Counted from the stretch's first letter, positions 35,679-47,202 are shown. The stretch is 64,000 nt of DNA from Paenibacillus sp. FSL R5-0766 (GCF_037971845.1 NZ_CP150227.1:6510001-6574000); one strand, 5' to 3'. Program-made: numbers and translations. The notes: a model not told the origin generated them from the sequence alone.

Positions 35679-37337
35679 TCAGATTTTGCCGGATGTTTCC
35701 AGCAACAGCTGATCCAGTTCCTGTGTATGTTTAACCTCTTCCTCTTCAGACCAGTTCAAACGACCTGCCATATACGAGATAACTGCTGCTTTATAGCGAC
35801 GAACTTCGTCAATACGGAAGAATAAATCACCTGTTCTTCGTACCAAAAAGTCAGACGGGGTTACAGCCATCTCTTCATCAATCGCGTAACGCAGCATCAG
35901 CAATAGCTCCTGTGGCATGCCATGAAGCTCGGACTTGGTGCGTGGATCGGGCATTCGCTCATACAGTGCCTCCACATTGGAACCATACGTGCGAACCAGC
36001 CGCTCCGCAGCAGGTCGGGCAAGCCCGAGAGCAACACCGTCCTTGATCTTGCGCTCCGCATACGATACAAATCCAGCCGATCCCCCTACATCACCGCCGG
36101 AGATGGGCATCTTCTTCGTTACACAAGGGCCTATGGAATGCCCACTCTCCTGCTCCATCTGGCGTGCGACCAGATCAACAACCATCTCGGCCATTTTACG
36201 GTATCCGGTTAACTTGCCCCCGGCAATCGTAATAAGATTGGATTCGGATACCCAGACTTCATCTTTACGTGAAATTTCGGAAGGATTCTTGCCTTCCTCA
36301 TGAATTAGTGGACGTACACCCGCCCATCCGGATTCCACGTCCTCGGTACCAATGTGTACATCTGGAAACATGCCATTAACTGCATTAATGACATAATCAC
36401 GGTCGGAGTCGGAAATTTGGGGGTGTGCAGGATCGTCCTGATATACGGTGTCTGTCGTTCCTACATAGGTTTTGCCATCACGTGGGACAGCAAACACCAT
36501 TCGACCATCTGGTGTATCAAAATAGACAGCCTGTCTTAATGGGAATCGTTCACCATCAAAGACCAAATGAATACCTTTGGTCATCTGCAGCGTTTTCCCC
36601 TTGCGCGAACCGTCCAATTCCCGCAGCCCATCCACCCATGGGCCGGAAGCGTTGATCACCTTGCTTGCTTTCAGCGTATAGGTCTGACCACCGATCTGAT
36701 CCGTAGCTTCAATACCTGTAATCTTGCCATTCTCCTTCAGGAAACCTTTCGCCTTGACGTAGTTCACTGCCTGTGCCCCACGTTTGACAGCTTCTTTCAT
36801 AACTTCTATGGTGAGCCTGGCATCATCAGTCCGGTACTCCACATAGAGTCCACCACCCAACAACCCCTGTTTGCGTAATAAAGGTTCACTGTCTGACACC
36901 GCTCCAGCATTCAACATTTGGCGCCGTTCACTGCGCTTCACCCCGGCGAGCCGGTCATACACCATCAGTCCAATGGATGTGCTGAAGCGGCCGAACGTGC
37001 CAGCCGTATAGATCGGTAACAACATCGGTTCCGGTGTGGTCACATGTGGCCCATTCTCATAAACTACAGCCCGCTCCCGTCCTACCTCAGCAACCATCTT
37101 CACTTCATATTGCTTCAAATAACGCAATCCGCCATGGACAAGCTTGGTCGAACGACTGGATGTACCTGCTGCAAAATCCTGCATTTCTACAAGCGCTGTC
37201 TTCAATCCACGGGAAGCCGCGTCCAATGCAATCCCTGCGCCTGTAATCCCGCCGCCAATAATTAATACGTCAAAATGTGCATTCGCCATATTTTGCAAAT
37301 ATTCGGTCCGGTGTGCTGACGAGAACGTCTCTGTCAT
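35679..37337 (-). CDS. glpD: Aerobic glycerol-3-phosphate dehydrogenase
   Basis: A 552-residue FAD enzyme that oxidises sn-glycerol 3-phosphate to dihydroxyacetone phosphate at the membrane and feeds electrons to quinone. FAD-binding motif: DVLIIGGGITGAGIALDAA (residues ~24-42), then FAAGTSSRSTKLVHGGLRYL. The C-terminal cap reads LRYAIDEEMAVTPSDFLVRRTG. GGGAGG lies 7 bases before the ATG. Its leader holds a strong terminator about 45 bases upstream, the known target layout for GlpP antitermination, and glpP lies 2 kb away on the same strand. Length matches B. subtilis GlpD. Confidence 0.96.
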   Translation of the reverse strand: MTETFSSAHRTEYLQNMANAHFDVLIIGGGITGAGIALDAASRGLKTALVEMQDFAAGTSSRSTKLVHGGLRYLKQYEVKMVAEVGRERAVVYENGPHVTTPEPMLLPIYTAGTFGRFSTSIGLMVYDRLAGVKRSERRQMLNAGAVSDSEPLLRKQGLLGGGLYVEYRTDDARLTIEVMKEAVKRGAQAVNYVKAKGFLKENGKITGIEATDQIGGQTYTLKASKVINASGPWVDGLRELDGSRKGKTLQMTKGIHLVFDGERFPLRQAVYFDTPDGRMVFAVPRDGKTYVGTTDTVYQDDPAHPQISDSDRDYVINAVNGMFPDVHIGTEDVESGWAGVRPLIHEEGKNPSEISRKDEVWVSESNLITIAGGKLTGYRKMAEMVVDLVARQMEQESGHSIGPCVTKKMPISGGDVGGSAGFVSYAERKIKDGVALGLARPAAERLVRTYGSNVEALYERMPDPRTKSELHGMPQELLLMLRYAIDEEMAVTPSDFLVRRTGDLFFRIDEVRRYKAAVISYMAGRLNWSEEEEVKHTQELDQLLLETSGKI

Positions 37338-37380
37338 TCTTGAACCTCCCATTTATCCCCTTAATATTTCCGTAAAAAAC

Positions 37381-37431
37381 AAAAAAAGGACCACGTCATT
37401 CGCTCAGCAATTGCTGAGCGGCACGTGGTCC
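37381..37431 (-). terminator. glpD leader terminator, probable GlpP antitermination site
   Basis: On the minus strand GGACCACGT...ACGTGGTCC encloses a second perfect stem (GCTCAGCAATTGCTGAGC) and is followed by seven T. It lies between the likely promoter (TTCACG/TAGGAT near 37465-37495) and the glpD start. In B. subtilis GlpP with glycerol 3-phosphate allows read-through at such a leader hairpin. The rest of the 399-base gap up to glpK (37338-37736) shows no other structure. Confidence 0.8.
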
Positions 37432-37736
37432 CTCCCGATCTCCAGACATCATTTTTTAACTTGTGCCTTTATCCTATCACAGATTTTTGACGGCGTGAAG
37501 TCCTGAAATGACACATTATTCAAAAAAAATTCAAAAAGTTGTTCTGCCAAAGGATGGAATTTCAAATGAATCCACTAACCTTGTTTTTTTCCTTATAGTG
37601 GGTATATATTTTGCCTCCTCCAGGAAGAATAACCCTGTAAATCATGCATCATTTTCCACCAGTAAATATCATTTATAACATATGTTTAGTTAAAAAGTAC
37701 AAATACCCACACCAAGAAACATTCATTTCATTTCTT

Positions 37737-39822
<2,086 letters not shown>

Positions 39823-39854
39823 CTTGGTTCCTCCCGCATTCATCAGATGCCTAT

Positions 39855-39884
39855 ATTGTATAATCCGTACTGTACGAACGGCAA
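39855..39884 (-). promoter_or_regulatory. Probable sigma-A promoter of glpPK
   Basis: TTGCCG (39884-39879) and TACAAT (39860-39855) with an 18-base spacer. The leader would be only about 25 bases, with no room for an antitermination hairpin. Confidence 0.55.
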
Positions 39885-39931
39885 GCCTTCCGTGAATCAG
39901 GAAAATCTGAACGCTATGCTAGTATCCATAC

Positions 39932-39979
39932 AAAAAAGCCGCTGCTGTACTTCTCCATAACGGAGAGTACTACAACGAC
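39932..39979 (-). terminator. Terminator after GTP cyclohydrolase II gene
   Basis: On the minus strand GTAGTACTCTCC pairs imperfectly with GGAGAAGTACAGCAG, followed by TTTTTTG. Confidence 0.75.
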
Positions 39980-40013
39980 TAATCCACTAATCGATTACGT
40001 CTATTAATAATGA

Positions 40014-40781
40014 TTAACCCTGCGCATGCGGAAGCAGCGTCTCTGCCCCAGCCCAACCATCACTTTCTGCCAAATGACCGGAACGGTTCACTTTCGTTTG
40101 CAGATACTTCTCGTTAAAAGCAGAGCGATCTCCCCATAGTGGCACACGTCCACCCACATTTAATCCCGCTTCCTGCAAAGCAGCCAGCTTCCGTGGATTG
40201 TTGGTGATCAATGTAACCGGTGCGGAGCGAAGTGCACGCAGCACAGCAATCGCATCGTCATAATTACGAGCATCGTCCGTGAATCCGAGCTGTAAGTTCG
40301 CATCTACCGTATCCAGACCTTCTTCTTGCAAAATGTACGCCATGGCTTTGCTGAACAGACCAATGCCACGTCCTTCATGGTTGGCAAGGTAGAACAGTGC
40401 GCCCGCTCCGTGAGCGGCGATCATTTTCATGGATTGCTCCAATTGGAAGCCACAATCACAGCGTTTGCTGCCAAAGATGTCGCCTGTATGACAGATGCTA
40501 TGCATCCGAATCAGCGCTTCTTGTGCGTCGGCAAAGTCACCGTACACCAGAACACTGGATTGTTGACGCTCTGCCAGTTCAGCCTCAGCAAGAGATTCGA
40601 TTAACTCGCCGCTCTCCATCGCTTTGTCCGATTTCATCCAGCTGTACCACTGGAATGTCTTGGTCTCCCCATCGAGGTTAACCGGGAGTTTGATTGGTCC
40701 CACCAGGTATATGAACTCTTTTCCACTCGGAAAAGTCTGAATTTTGGGGGCAAGCAGTTGAATAATATGTGAATTGATCAT
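40014..40781 (-). CDS. GTP cyclohydrolase II (RibA-like)
   Basis: A 255-residue protein. The zinc site is HSICHTGDIFGSKRCDCGFQL (three Cys) at residues ~93-113. The catalytic region is LANHEGRGIGLFSKAMAYILQ, followed by LGFTDDARNYDDAIAVLRAL and ITNNPRKLAAL, all standard in GTP cyclohydrolase II. It opens GTP to the pyrimidine precursor of riboflavin. The usual fused RibB half is missing and the ~60-residue N-terminus is different, so it may be a stand-alone paralogue. An operator-like element shared with hxlR/doxX lies upstream, which hints at stress control. Riboflavin operon partners are absent. Confidence 0.88.
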   Translation of the reverse strand: MINSHIIQLLAPKIQTFPSGKEFIYLVGPIKLPVNLDGETKTFQWYSWMKSDKAMESGELIESLAEAELAERQQSSVLVYGDFADAQEALIRMHSICHTGDIFGSKRCDCGFQLEQSMKMIAAHGAGALFYLANHEGRGIGLFSKAMAYILQEEGLDTVDANLQLGFTDDARNYDDAIAVLRALRSAPVTLITNNPRKLAALQEAGLNVGGRVPLWGDRSAFNEKYLQTKVNRSGHLAESDGWAGAETLLPHAQG

Positions 40782-40894
40782 TGTCGTTCCTCCTGTTTAG
40801 GCCAACTTGTATGTTGATTGATTCGCATCCAGCGTGAAATTGGATCACTTGGATGTTATATAGTACGTATCTATATTATTCTCATCATCATTAG

Positions 40895-40943
40895 TTACTT
40901 TATGTAAGTTAGTTTAGAATAAAAATTATAATGTGTCAAGTAA
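40895..40943. promoter_or_regulatory. 49-bp operator-like sequence, copy 2 (ribA-like / sugar ABC)
   Basis: TTACTTT...AAGTTAGT...CAAGTAA, gap-free match to 33959-34007. An extra AAAGTAACT at 40955-40963 is the complement of AGTTACTTT at 40893. It lies in the 323-base divergent gap (40782-41104) between the GTP cyclohydrolase gene and the ABC substrate-binding gene. No riboswitch fold was recognised there. Confidence 0.5.
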
Positions 40944-41104
40944 CTTTTATTTTTAAAGTAACTACCCAATTTATGTTACGCAACGGACACAAATATGTGT
41001 TTCATTTCGGGAATATTGGGTATGAGTTTATAAACTGCTCATACACTAATGTTGTAGTCCAAAGCACTTCATGCCTCGAACTTAACGATGAGGGGGTAAT
41101 ACAC

Positions 41105-42379
41105 ATGATCCGCCGGAAAAGAACATGCTGGACAGCCATACTGATGGTCTGCGTCCTGCTCATAAGCGGATGCTCCATCTGGCCCGGACAGGACGATTCA
41201 GCGAACAACAAAAAGGTAGCGCTTACATTATGGTACTGGAATCGTTCCATCGATGATAAGTTGATTGCCAGGGCTAAGGAAAAGTTCCCCAATATCGAAC
41301 TGACAGCTCAGAAAATCGGCGGTGATTTCAAAGCAAAACTCAAAACAACACTCGCTGCACGCTCAGGTGAACCAGACATTGTAGCATTGAACGACTGGAT
41401 CATGGAGCTATTCCCCAGTGAGGACCGTTTCTATAATCTGTATGATCTCGGCGCAGGAGATATTGAAGACCAATATCTGCCGTGGAAATGGAAGCAAGGC
41501 GTTACGCCAAGTGGACAGATGATCGGGTTCCCGATGGATACCGGACCAACTGCCCTCTTCTACCGAGAAGATCTGTTCAAGGAGGCCGGATTGCCATCTG
41601 ATCCCGAAGACGTTACACGCCAGATCAACAGCTGGGATGCATATGCTGCTGCCGGAGAACAGCTCAAGGAAAAATTCGGAGGCAAGGTTTTTCTAACCGA
41701 CAATATTGCAACCGTTTACAATCAAGTCATATCGCAGTCTGCGGAGCGTTATTTCCGGCCGGACGGGTCCTTTATCGGCATGGATTCCCCTATTGTGGGC
41801 AAGAGCTGGGATACGGCCGTTGCTTTCAAAGAGAAGGGACTGCTAGCCAATGCAGATGGCTGGACTCCAAGCTGGAACGCCGCGATGAATAATGGCGAAA
41901 TCGCCTCTTTCGTGGGCGCTGTCTGGATGAAACAAGTTCTTCAGGAAGCCGCTCCGGACACCTCCGGGAAATGGCGGGTCGCTCGGGCACCAGGGGGAGA
42001 TGGCAACAACGGGGGATCATTCCTGTCCATCCTGAAGTCGAGTGAACATCCTCAGGAAGCCTTCGAACTGGTTCGCTGGCTGCAAAGTCCCGAAAATCAA
42101 CTGGAGCAATATCAGACACTGAACCTGTTCCCTTCTGCACCAGGTGTGTTTGATGATCCTGCCATGAAAGAAAAAGAACCTTTCTTCGGTGGACAGGCGA
42201 CAGGGCCTGTATTTGCCGAATCGGCACAGGATGTGCCGAATGCTTTCTTTGGCGAAAGATATCCATCCGTACACAACATTATCACTCGACGGCTGAATGA
42301 TGTCGCGAAGCAAAATGCCGATCCACAGCAGGTCTGGACAGATACAGTACACCGCGTCGAGCGGGAATTGCAGCGTTAA
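41105..42379 (+). CDS. Sugar ABC transporter substrate-binding lipoprotein
   Basis: A 424-residue family 1 extracellular solute-binding protein. Residues 1-25 are a lipoprotein signal (AILMVCVLLISGC, lipobox ISGC). The mature part has the usual VALTLWYWN start and GFPMDTGPTALFYREDLFKEAG, then SFLSILKSSEHPQEAFELVRWL. The ATG is preceded by GAGGGGG; an open frame further upstream is not needed. It begins an operon with two permeases and no ATPase, so a shared MsmX-type ATPase is expected. The ligand is probably an oligosaccharide or polyol. Confidence 0.92.
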   Translation: MIRRKRTCWTAILMVCVLLISGCSIWPGQDDSANNKKVALTLWYWNRSIDDKLIARAKEKFPNIELTAQKIGGDFKAKLKTTLAARSGEPDIVALNDWIMELFPSEDRFYNLYDLGAGDIEDQYLPWKWKQGVTPSGQMIGFPMDTGPTALFYREDLFKEAGLPSDPEDVTRQINSWDAYAAAGEQLKEKFGGKVFLTDNIATVYNQVISQSAERYFRPDGSFIGMDSPIVGKSWDTAVAFKEKGLLANADGWTPSWNAAMNNGEIASFVGAVWMKQVLQEAAPDTSGKWRVARAPGGDGNNGGSFLSILKSSEHPQEAFELVRWLQSPENQLEQYQTLNLFPSAPGVFDDPAMKEKEPFFGGQATGPVFAESAQDVPNAFFGERYPSVHNIITRRLNDVAKQNADPQQVWTDTVHRVERELQR

Positions 42380-42423
42380 CCTGAAGAACGTGTGGTTTCG
42401 TTATCCGCAAAGGAGGAATTCAT

Positions 42424-43374
42424 ATGGCTGTAACTGAACCTCGTCTTACTCCCGATCCCGGAAATGCAAGACCTGATCTGGATCGGCAGAAGTCACTGTG
42501 GTCCAGGATGTGGGAGCATCGTGCACTTTATGTCGCGATATCGCCGTTTTATATTCTGTTTGCGGTATTTGGGCTGTTCCCAATCGGATTCTCACTCTAT
42601 CTGGCTTTTCATAAATGGGATGGCATCGGTGTCATGACGTTTAACGGGTTCAACAACTTCAAATACATGCTGACCGATGCCGAGTTCTGGCAAGCCGTGG
42701 GCAACACGTTCATGATCTGGATCTATTCGACGATTCCGATGCTCTTCTTTGCCCTGATTATTGCCTTTTTGCTGCATGCACCATTTGTGAAGTTCCGTAC
42801 ATTATTTCGGGTCGGTTATTTCCTGCCAAACGTTACGTCCATCGTGGCGGTGGCCATCATCTTCGGTGCTTTATTTGCCAACAATTATGGCTTTCTCAAT
42901 TATCTGTTGCAGTCGATCGGGCTACCGGTAGTGGAGTGGCTTAATGCACCATGGGGCATCAAAGTCGCAATCTCCTCCATGGTAGTCTGGCGCTGGACCG
43001 GATATAACGCCGTCATCTATCTGGCCGGACTTCAGAGTATTCCGCAGACATTATACGAAGCGGCCAAGATTGACGGTGCATCAGCGATACAGTCCTTTTT
43101 CCGAATTACAATTCCGATGTTGCGTCCAGTGATCCTCTTTACGGTCATTACATCAACGATCGGGGGTATGCAACTGTTCACCGAGCCTCAAGTATTGGTA
43201 GGTAATGATGGCGGCGCTGGTGCAGCAGGCATGACGATTGTACTCTACCTCTACCGTGAATCCTTCATTAACAATTACTTCGGATATGGTGCTGCCGTTG
43301 GTTGGGGCATGTTCCTCATTATCGCCCTGTTCTCGATTGTGAACTGGAAGCTTGTTCAAGGCAAATCATCCTGA
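42424..43374 (+). CDS. Sugar ABC transporter permease, MalF-like
   Basis: A 316-residue inner-membrane permease with six main segments. The EAA loop that docks the ATPase reads YEAAKIDGASAIQSFFRIT (residues ~218-236). The early segment AISPFYILFAVFGLFPIGFSLYLAF and FNGFNNFKYML are typical of the MalF class. AAGGAGG precedes the ATG by 9 bases. It follows the binding protein by 44 bases and is followed by the second permease after 20. Confidence 0.94.
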   Translation: MAVTEPRLTPDPGNARPDLDRQKSLWSRMWEHRALYVAISPFYILFAVFGLFPIGFSLYLAFHKWDGIGVMTFNGFNNFKYMLTDAEFWQAVGNTFMIWIYSTIPMLFFALIIAFLLHAPFVKFRTLFRVGYFLPNVTSIVAVAIIFGALFANNYGFLNYLLQSIGLPVVEWLNAPWGIKVAISSMVVWRWTGYNAVIYLAGLQSIPQTLYEAAKIDGASAIQSFFRITIPMLRPVILFTVITSTIGGMQLFTEPQVLVGNDGGAGAAGMTIVLYLYRESFINNYFGYGAAVGWGMFLIIALFSIVNWKLVQGKSS

Positions 43375-43394
43375 TGTGATAAGGGGGAGCTCAC

Positions 43395-44222
43395 ATGGCG
43401 ACCAAACACCTCAAATCGCTGGTGTTGTATACCGGTCTTATCGGGGGCATGCTCATATCCATGTTCCCGTTCTATTGGCTGATTGTAATGTCTACCCGGA
43501 CAACGTCCGATATCTACAAGTTTCCACCCCAGCTCTGGTTCGGGGGCGAATTGTGGAATAATATTACGCGGGTGTTACAGCAGATTGACTTCTGGGGAGC
43601 TTTTCTGAATACGTTGTTTGTGTCGGGCCTCGTGACCATACTTGTACTGTTTTTTGACTCACTGGCGGGGTTTGCGTTTGCGAAGTTTGAATTTCCCGGC
43701 AAAAAGTGGCTCTTCATCTTGCTGCTCGCAACCATGATGGTACCTTCCCAGCTGTCGCTGGTGCCTTCCTTCGTACTGATGGCAACGTTCGGTTGGGTCG
43801 GTTCCTTCAAAGCCCTTATTATTCCGGGCATGGTGAACGCCTTCGGCATCTTCTGGATTCGCCAATATGCCACAGAGTCGATTCCGAACGATCTGCTGGA
43901 TGCAGGCCGCATCGACGGCTGTAATTTCTTCCGACTCTATTGGAACGTGGCGCTGCCAATTCTGCGACCTGCCTTTGCTTTCCTCGGCGCGTTCACCTTT
44001 ATCGGGGTATGGAATGATTATCTGTGGCCTTTGATCGTCCTGACGGATGAACGCAAATATACGTTGCAGATTGCGTTGTCTCAATTAAACGGACTGTATA
44101 ACACAGACTATGCCATGGTTATCGCGGGTACGTTGCTTGCCGTCATTCCGCTCATCGTTATGTTCCTGTTCATTAGCCGACAGTTTATCTCGGATATCGC
44201 GGCAGGAGCAGTGAAGGACTAA
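43395..44222 (+). CDS. Sugar ABC transporter permease, MalG-like
   Basis: A 275-residue permease with six membrane segments. The EAA loop is LLDAGRIDGCNFFRLYWNVA, and FAFAKFEFPGKKWLF and WNDYLWPLIVL are typical MalG-class blocks. GGGGGAG precedes the ATG. It ends the three-gene importer operon; the following FGGY kinase gene is separated by 265 bases that include a degenerate repeat copy. Confidence 0.94.
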   Translation: MATKHLKSLVLYTGLIGGMLISMFPFYWLIVMSTRTTSDIYKFPPQLWFGGELWNNITRVLQQIDFWGAFLNTLFVSGLVTILVLFFDSLAGFAFAKFEFPGKKWLFILLLATMMVPSQLSLVPSFVLMATFGWVGSFKALIIPGMVNAFGIFWIRQYATESIPNDLLDAGRIDGCNFFRLYWNVALPILRPAFAFLGAFTFIGVWNDYLWPLIVLTDERKYTLQIALSQLNGLYNTDYAMVIAGTLLAVIPLIVMFLFISRQFISDIAAGAVKD

Positions 44223-44317
44223 GATTGTGGCATTTTGATCCATCCCTCAAGTCTGATATTCTTATCTATAGATGAAATAACAGATGCCATATAAGTTGGA
44301 TGAATAGCACCACGTGC

Positions 44318-44440
44318 GCGGAGGGGACAGAAAGGGCCTGAAGAAATGGAATTAAAAGCTTTCCAGAGGAAAGCTACTTCGAAAGCATATGCTTCGCATT
44401 TACGCGATCGGAAGGCTTTCTGTACCCGAAGTGTTAACGT
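44318..44440 (+). repeat. Interspersed repeat, degenerate copy C
   Basis: GAGGGGACAGAAAGGGCCTGAAGAA (44320 region, blocks GGACAGAAA and CCTGAAGAA) and GCGATCGGAAGG-CTTTCTGT (44404 region) align with the left and right arms of the 56279-56474 copy. The central part differs (GCTTTCC/GGAAAGC stems). Confidence 0.55.
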
Positions 44441-44487
44441 GTAACAGCAATCATTCACTTATATATTCAAGAAAGAGGGATGACAAA

Positions 44488-46038
44488 ATGGCTTCTTCAC
44501 CCTATATGATCGGCGTAGATATCGGCACGACCTCCACCAAGGCCGTCTTGTTTGAACAGAACGGAACCATTGTGGCTCAAGGCAGCGCCGACTATCCGCT
44601 GCACACCCCCACACCTGCGATTGCGGAGCAGGATGCGGAAGATATTTTCAAAGCAGTCATCGATTCCGTTAAACAGGCCACTTCCAAAGCGGAGGTTAAA
44701 CCAGAGGATATCCTGTTTGTATCCTTCAGTTCGGCCATGCACAGCATTCTGCCAGTCGATCAACACGGCAAACCGCTGATGCGGGCCATGACTTGGGCAG
44801 ATAATCGCAGTGCCGAGTGGACGGAAGTACTCAAATCGGAGATGAATGGTCACGAAATCTATCTGAGAACAGGTACGCCGATTCATCCGATGTCCCCTAT
44901 CACCAAGATCATGTGGCTCACCCGGGATCAGCCTGAATTGTTTAGACAGACGCACAAATTCATATCCATGAAAGAATATGTTTTCTATAAATTATTCTCT
45001 GAATACGTCATCGACCACTCGATGGCCTCAGCCACCGGACTCATGAATCTGGAAAAACTCGACTGGGATGCAGAAGCGCTGCATGTGGCGGGCATTACGC
45101 CGGAACACCTGTCCCGATTGGTCCCAACCACACATGTGCTGAAACATGGATTGCACCCGGAGTACGCCAAGGAGATGGGCATTGCGGTCACCACACCATT
45201 TGTCATCGGAGCAAGTGATGGTGTGCTCTCTAATCTGGGCGTGAACGCCATTGATCCGGGCGTTGTGGCCGTGACCATTGGTACCAGTGGAGCGATTCGT
45301 ACAGTCGTAGACAAACCGGTCACCGATCCAAAAGGACGCTTCTTCTGTTATGCGCTCACGGAGGATGCCTGGGTCATTGGCGGACCGGTTAACAATGGCG
45401 GTGTTATTTTCCGTTGGATTCGGGACGAGTTTGCAGCTTCTGAGGTCGAGACCGCGAAACGACTTGGCATCGATCCGTATGAAGTGCTCACTCGTGTTGC
45501 TGAGAACGTACCTCCCGGTTCGGAAGGTCTCTTGTTCCATCCGTACATGACAGGTGAGCGGGCTCCGCTCTGGAATCCGAACGCACGCGGCTCGTTCTTC
45601 GGCCTGACGCTGCATCATAAGAAGGAACATATGATTCGCGCTGCACTTGAGGGTGTGTTGTTTAACCTGTACACGGTCATGCTGGCGATTGAAGAAAAGA
45701 TCGGTCGGCCGAAAAAAATTCAGGCGACTGGCGGCTTCGCCCGCTCTGAATTGTGGCGCCAGATGATGGCCGATATTTTCGATCAGGATGTCATCATCCC
45801 CGAAAGTATTGAAAGCTCCTGTCTCGGCGCAGCCGTACTGGGCTTGTACGCTCTTGGCCGCATCGATTCCCTGAGCGCCGTCTCCGGCATGATCGGATCA
45901 ACGCATCGGCACCAACCAGACCCGGACAGTGTTCGCGTGTACCGTGAACTGCTGCCGATCTTCATCCGCATCTCCCGTAAGTTTGAAGAGGAGTATGCGG
46001 ATATCGCCGCTTTTCAGAATAAGACGATGCAAGGGTAG
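44488..46038 (+). CDS. gntK: Gluconokinase
   Basis: A 516-residue FGGY kinase that phosphorylates D-gluconate to 6-phosphogluconate. It reads like B. subtilis GntK along its length: MIGVDIGTTSTKAVLF, FISFSSAMHS-type VSFSSAMHSILPVD, EMNGHEIYLRTGTPIHPMSP, FVIGASDGVLSNLGVNAI, TIGTSGAIRTVVDKP and MIGSTHRH near the end. The ATG is preceded by AAAGAGGG at 8 bases. It stands apart from any gntP or gntZ gene here. The sugar ABC operon just upstream runs in the same direction, but a functional link is not shown. Confidence 0.94.
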   Translation: MASSPYMIGVDIGTTSTKAVLFEQNGTIVAQGSADYPLHTPTPAIAEQDAEDIFKAVIDSVKQATSKAEVKPEDILFVSFSSAMHSILPVDQHGKPLMRAMTWADNRSAEWTEVLKSEMNGHEIYLRTGTPIHPMSPITKIMWLTRDQPELFRQTHKFISMKEYVFYKLFSEYVIDHSMASATGLMNLEKLDWDAEALHVAGITPEHLSRLVPTTHVLKHGLHPEYAKEMGIAVTTPFVIGASDGVLSNLGVNAIDPGVVAVTIGTSGAIRTVVDKPVTDPKGRFFCYALTEDAWVIGGPVNNGGVIFRWIRDEFAASEVETAKRLGIDPYEVLTRVAENVPPGSEGLLFHPYMTGERAPLWNPNARGSFFGLTLHHKKEHMIRAALEGVLFNLYTVMLAIEEKIGRPKKIQATGGFARSELWRQMMADIFDQDVIIPESIESSCLGAAVLGLYALGRIDSLSAVSGMIGSTHRHQPDPDSVRVYRELLPIFIRISRKFEEEYADIAAFQNKTMQG

Positions 46039-46134
46039 GGAAGGCGTGGGATGTTACACGTCGGAGGGTCAAAACGTTGAACATGGAATACGCTCGTAGA
46101 CGTCTTATTTGAAGCTTTTAGCATGTTTTCAAAA

Positions 46135-46284
46135 TTTAACGAACCTGAGACACCTTATATCGGATTACATGGGCAAAAACCTGCAAAATATCTGAACATG
46201 TAGCATATTAACGTGTCTGTAATTCGTTAGAAAATTATTTTCTCCAAATACCCTCCAATAGCGTGTGTACAGTTCGTTAGAATT
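46135..46284. repeat. REP-like inverted and direct repeats after gntK
   Basis: TTTAACGAACCTGAGACAC (46135) is inversely repeated as GTGTCTGTAATTCGTTAGAAA (46213), and the latter recurs directly as GTGTGTACAGTTCGTTAGAA (46263). The motif TAACGAAYNNNAGACAC is shared. It occupies part of the 387-base gap between gntK and the next gene. Confidence 0.55.
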
Positions 46285-46310
46285 AATACGAGATATCGTA
46301 AGTTAAAGAG

Positions 46311-46355
46311 ACCCACCCCGCCATGGTTATGTCCATATGGGAATGGGCTTTTTTT
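46311..46355 (+). terminator. Terminator downstream of gntK and repeat
   Basis: CCCACCCCGCCATGG pairs imperfectly with CCATATGGGAATGGG, followed by CTTTTTTTC. Confidence 0.6.
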
Positions 46356-46425
46356 CATGCACAGACTATATAAATTCTATTTAGATTGGATCAAATTTAT
46401 CTCTCATCATACTTGGAGCTTCCCT

Positions 46426-46734
46426 TTATGTTCTATTAAAGTATCCAGGGGCCGCCACAGCAACCGTCCTAAAATAGAAAAATCTCTTTTCCAGTTCCTG
46501 ATTCTCTGGCGTAAACTCGGTCAGAAACTCAACTGAATTCATCATTTCTTCGGTCATCACGCTAGGTCTCCACAAAGCCAATTGGATGTCTTTGAAAATA
46601 AAAGAAAATCCCAACTCCGCATCGATGTCTCGAGTATATGGTGTCTTGCTATCTATTAGCTTAACGAGATCATCAGCCTCCAATCCTACCCTAAAAAGAA
46701 TGATTGAGCATGTTGGGTATAACAAAACCCCCAC
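46426..46734 (-). CDS. Short hypothetical, possibly a C-terminal fragment
   Basis: A 102-residue frame from a GTG with no ribosome site. The readable part, LEADDLVKLIDSKTPYTRDIDAELGFSFIFKDIQLALWRPSV, looks like the C-terminal half of a longer globular protein whose N-terminus has been lost. Codon use and composition are compatible with a real gene. No family recognised. It lies in an accessory-looking stretch beside the REP-like repeats, so gene decay is plausible. Confidence 0.4.
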   Translation of the reverse strand: MGVLLYPTCSIILFRVGLEADDLVKLIDSKTPYTRDIDAELGFSFIFKDIQLALWRPSVMTEEMMNSVEFLTEFTPENQELEKRFFYFRTVAVAAPGYFNRT

Positions 46735-46821
46735 AGCATGAAAAAGCGGTGGAGTTAAGGTTTCCTATCTTTTATTGATTCAGATTTCTAACAACTATAG
46801 AACTGAAATCCTAGATTTTAA

Positions 46822-47202
46822 TTACTGATTATACTTGCTGAACGCATTCTGATCGGCCTGTACATTCTCCAGATACACAATCTGGCCCGCATCATTTACA
46901 CGAGCGATATCAATGCCTGCTTTGGCATATACCGTTCCGTCTGCCGCTTGTCCACACACTGCCCAGTTCGTTTGGTAGCTGCCGTCAGGTTGTTGCACCC
47001 ACGCGTCCCACATATGTTTTACATCCTTATTGTATTCGTAGAAAGCCTTCATGAAACCATCGAATCCTGTTCGACTGGTGCCGTTAAGCACAATCTCTGC
47101 GTCAGGTGTAAACAGGGACAACAAATCCTGCATGGCGCGCTCGTCTGTGCGTGAAGCATCAAATAAACGGAAATAGTTGTTCAACAGTGTAGTGGTACTC
47201 AT
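46822..47202 (-). CDS. SnoaL/NTF2-like fold protein
   Basis: A 126-residue protein with the cone-shaped NTF2 pattern: an N-terminal helix (LLNNYFRLFDASRTDERAMQDLLSLF), TPDAEIVLNG, GFDGFMKAFYEYNKDVKHMWDAW, then strands ending IVYLENVQADQNAFSKY. Members are small-molecule binding proteins, isomerases or cyclases. AGGAGG lies 8 bases before the ATG. It is divergent from an ArsR regulator, with two palindromic operators between them, so it is probably the regulator's target. Confidence 0.8.
   Translation of the reverse strand: MSTTTLLNNYFRLFDASRTDERAMQDLLSLFTPDAEIVLNGTSRTGFDGFMKAFYEYNKDVKHMWDAWVQQPDGSYQTNWAVCGQAADGTVYAKAGIDIARVNDAGQIVYLENVQADQNAFSKYNQ

Noticed and set aside
40931..41104. N-terminal extension of the sugar-binding lipoprotein
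   Set aside because: The lipoprotein signal and the GAGGGGG site fix the start at 41105; the extension overlaps operator-like DNA.
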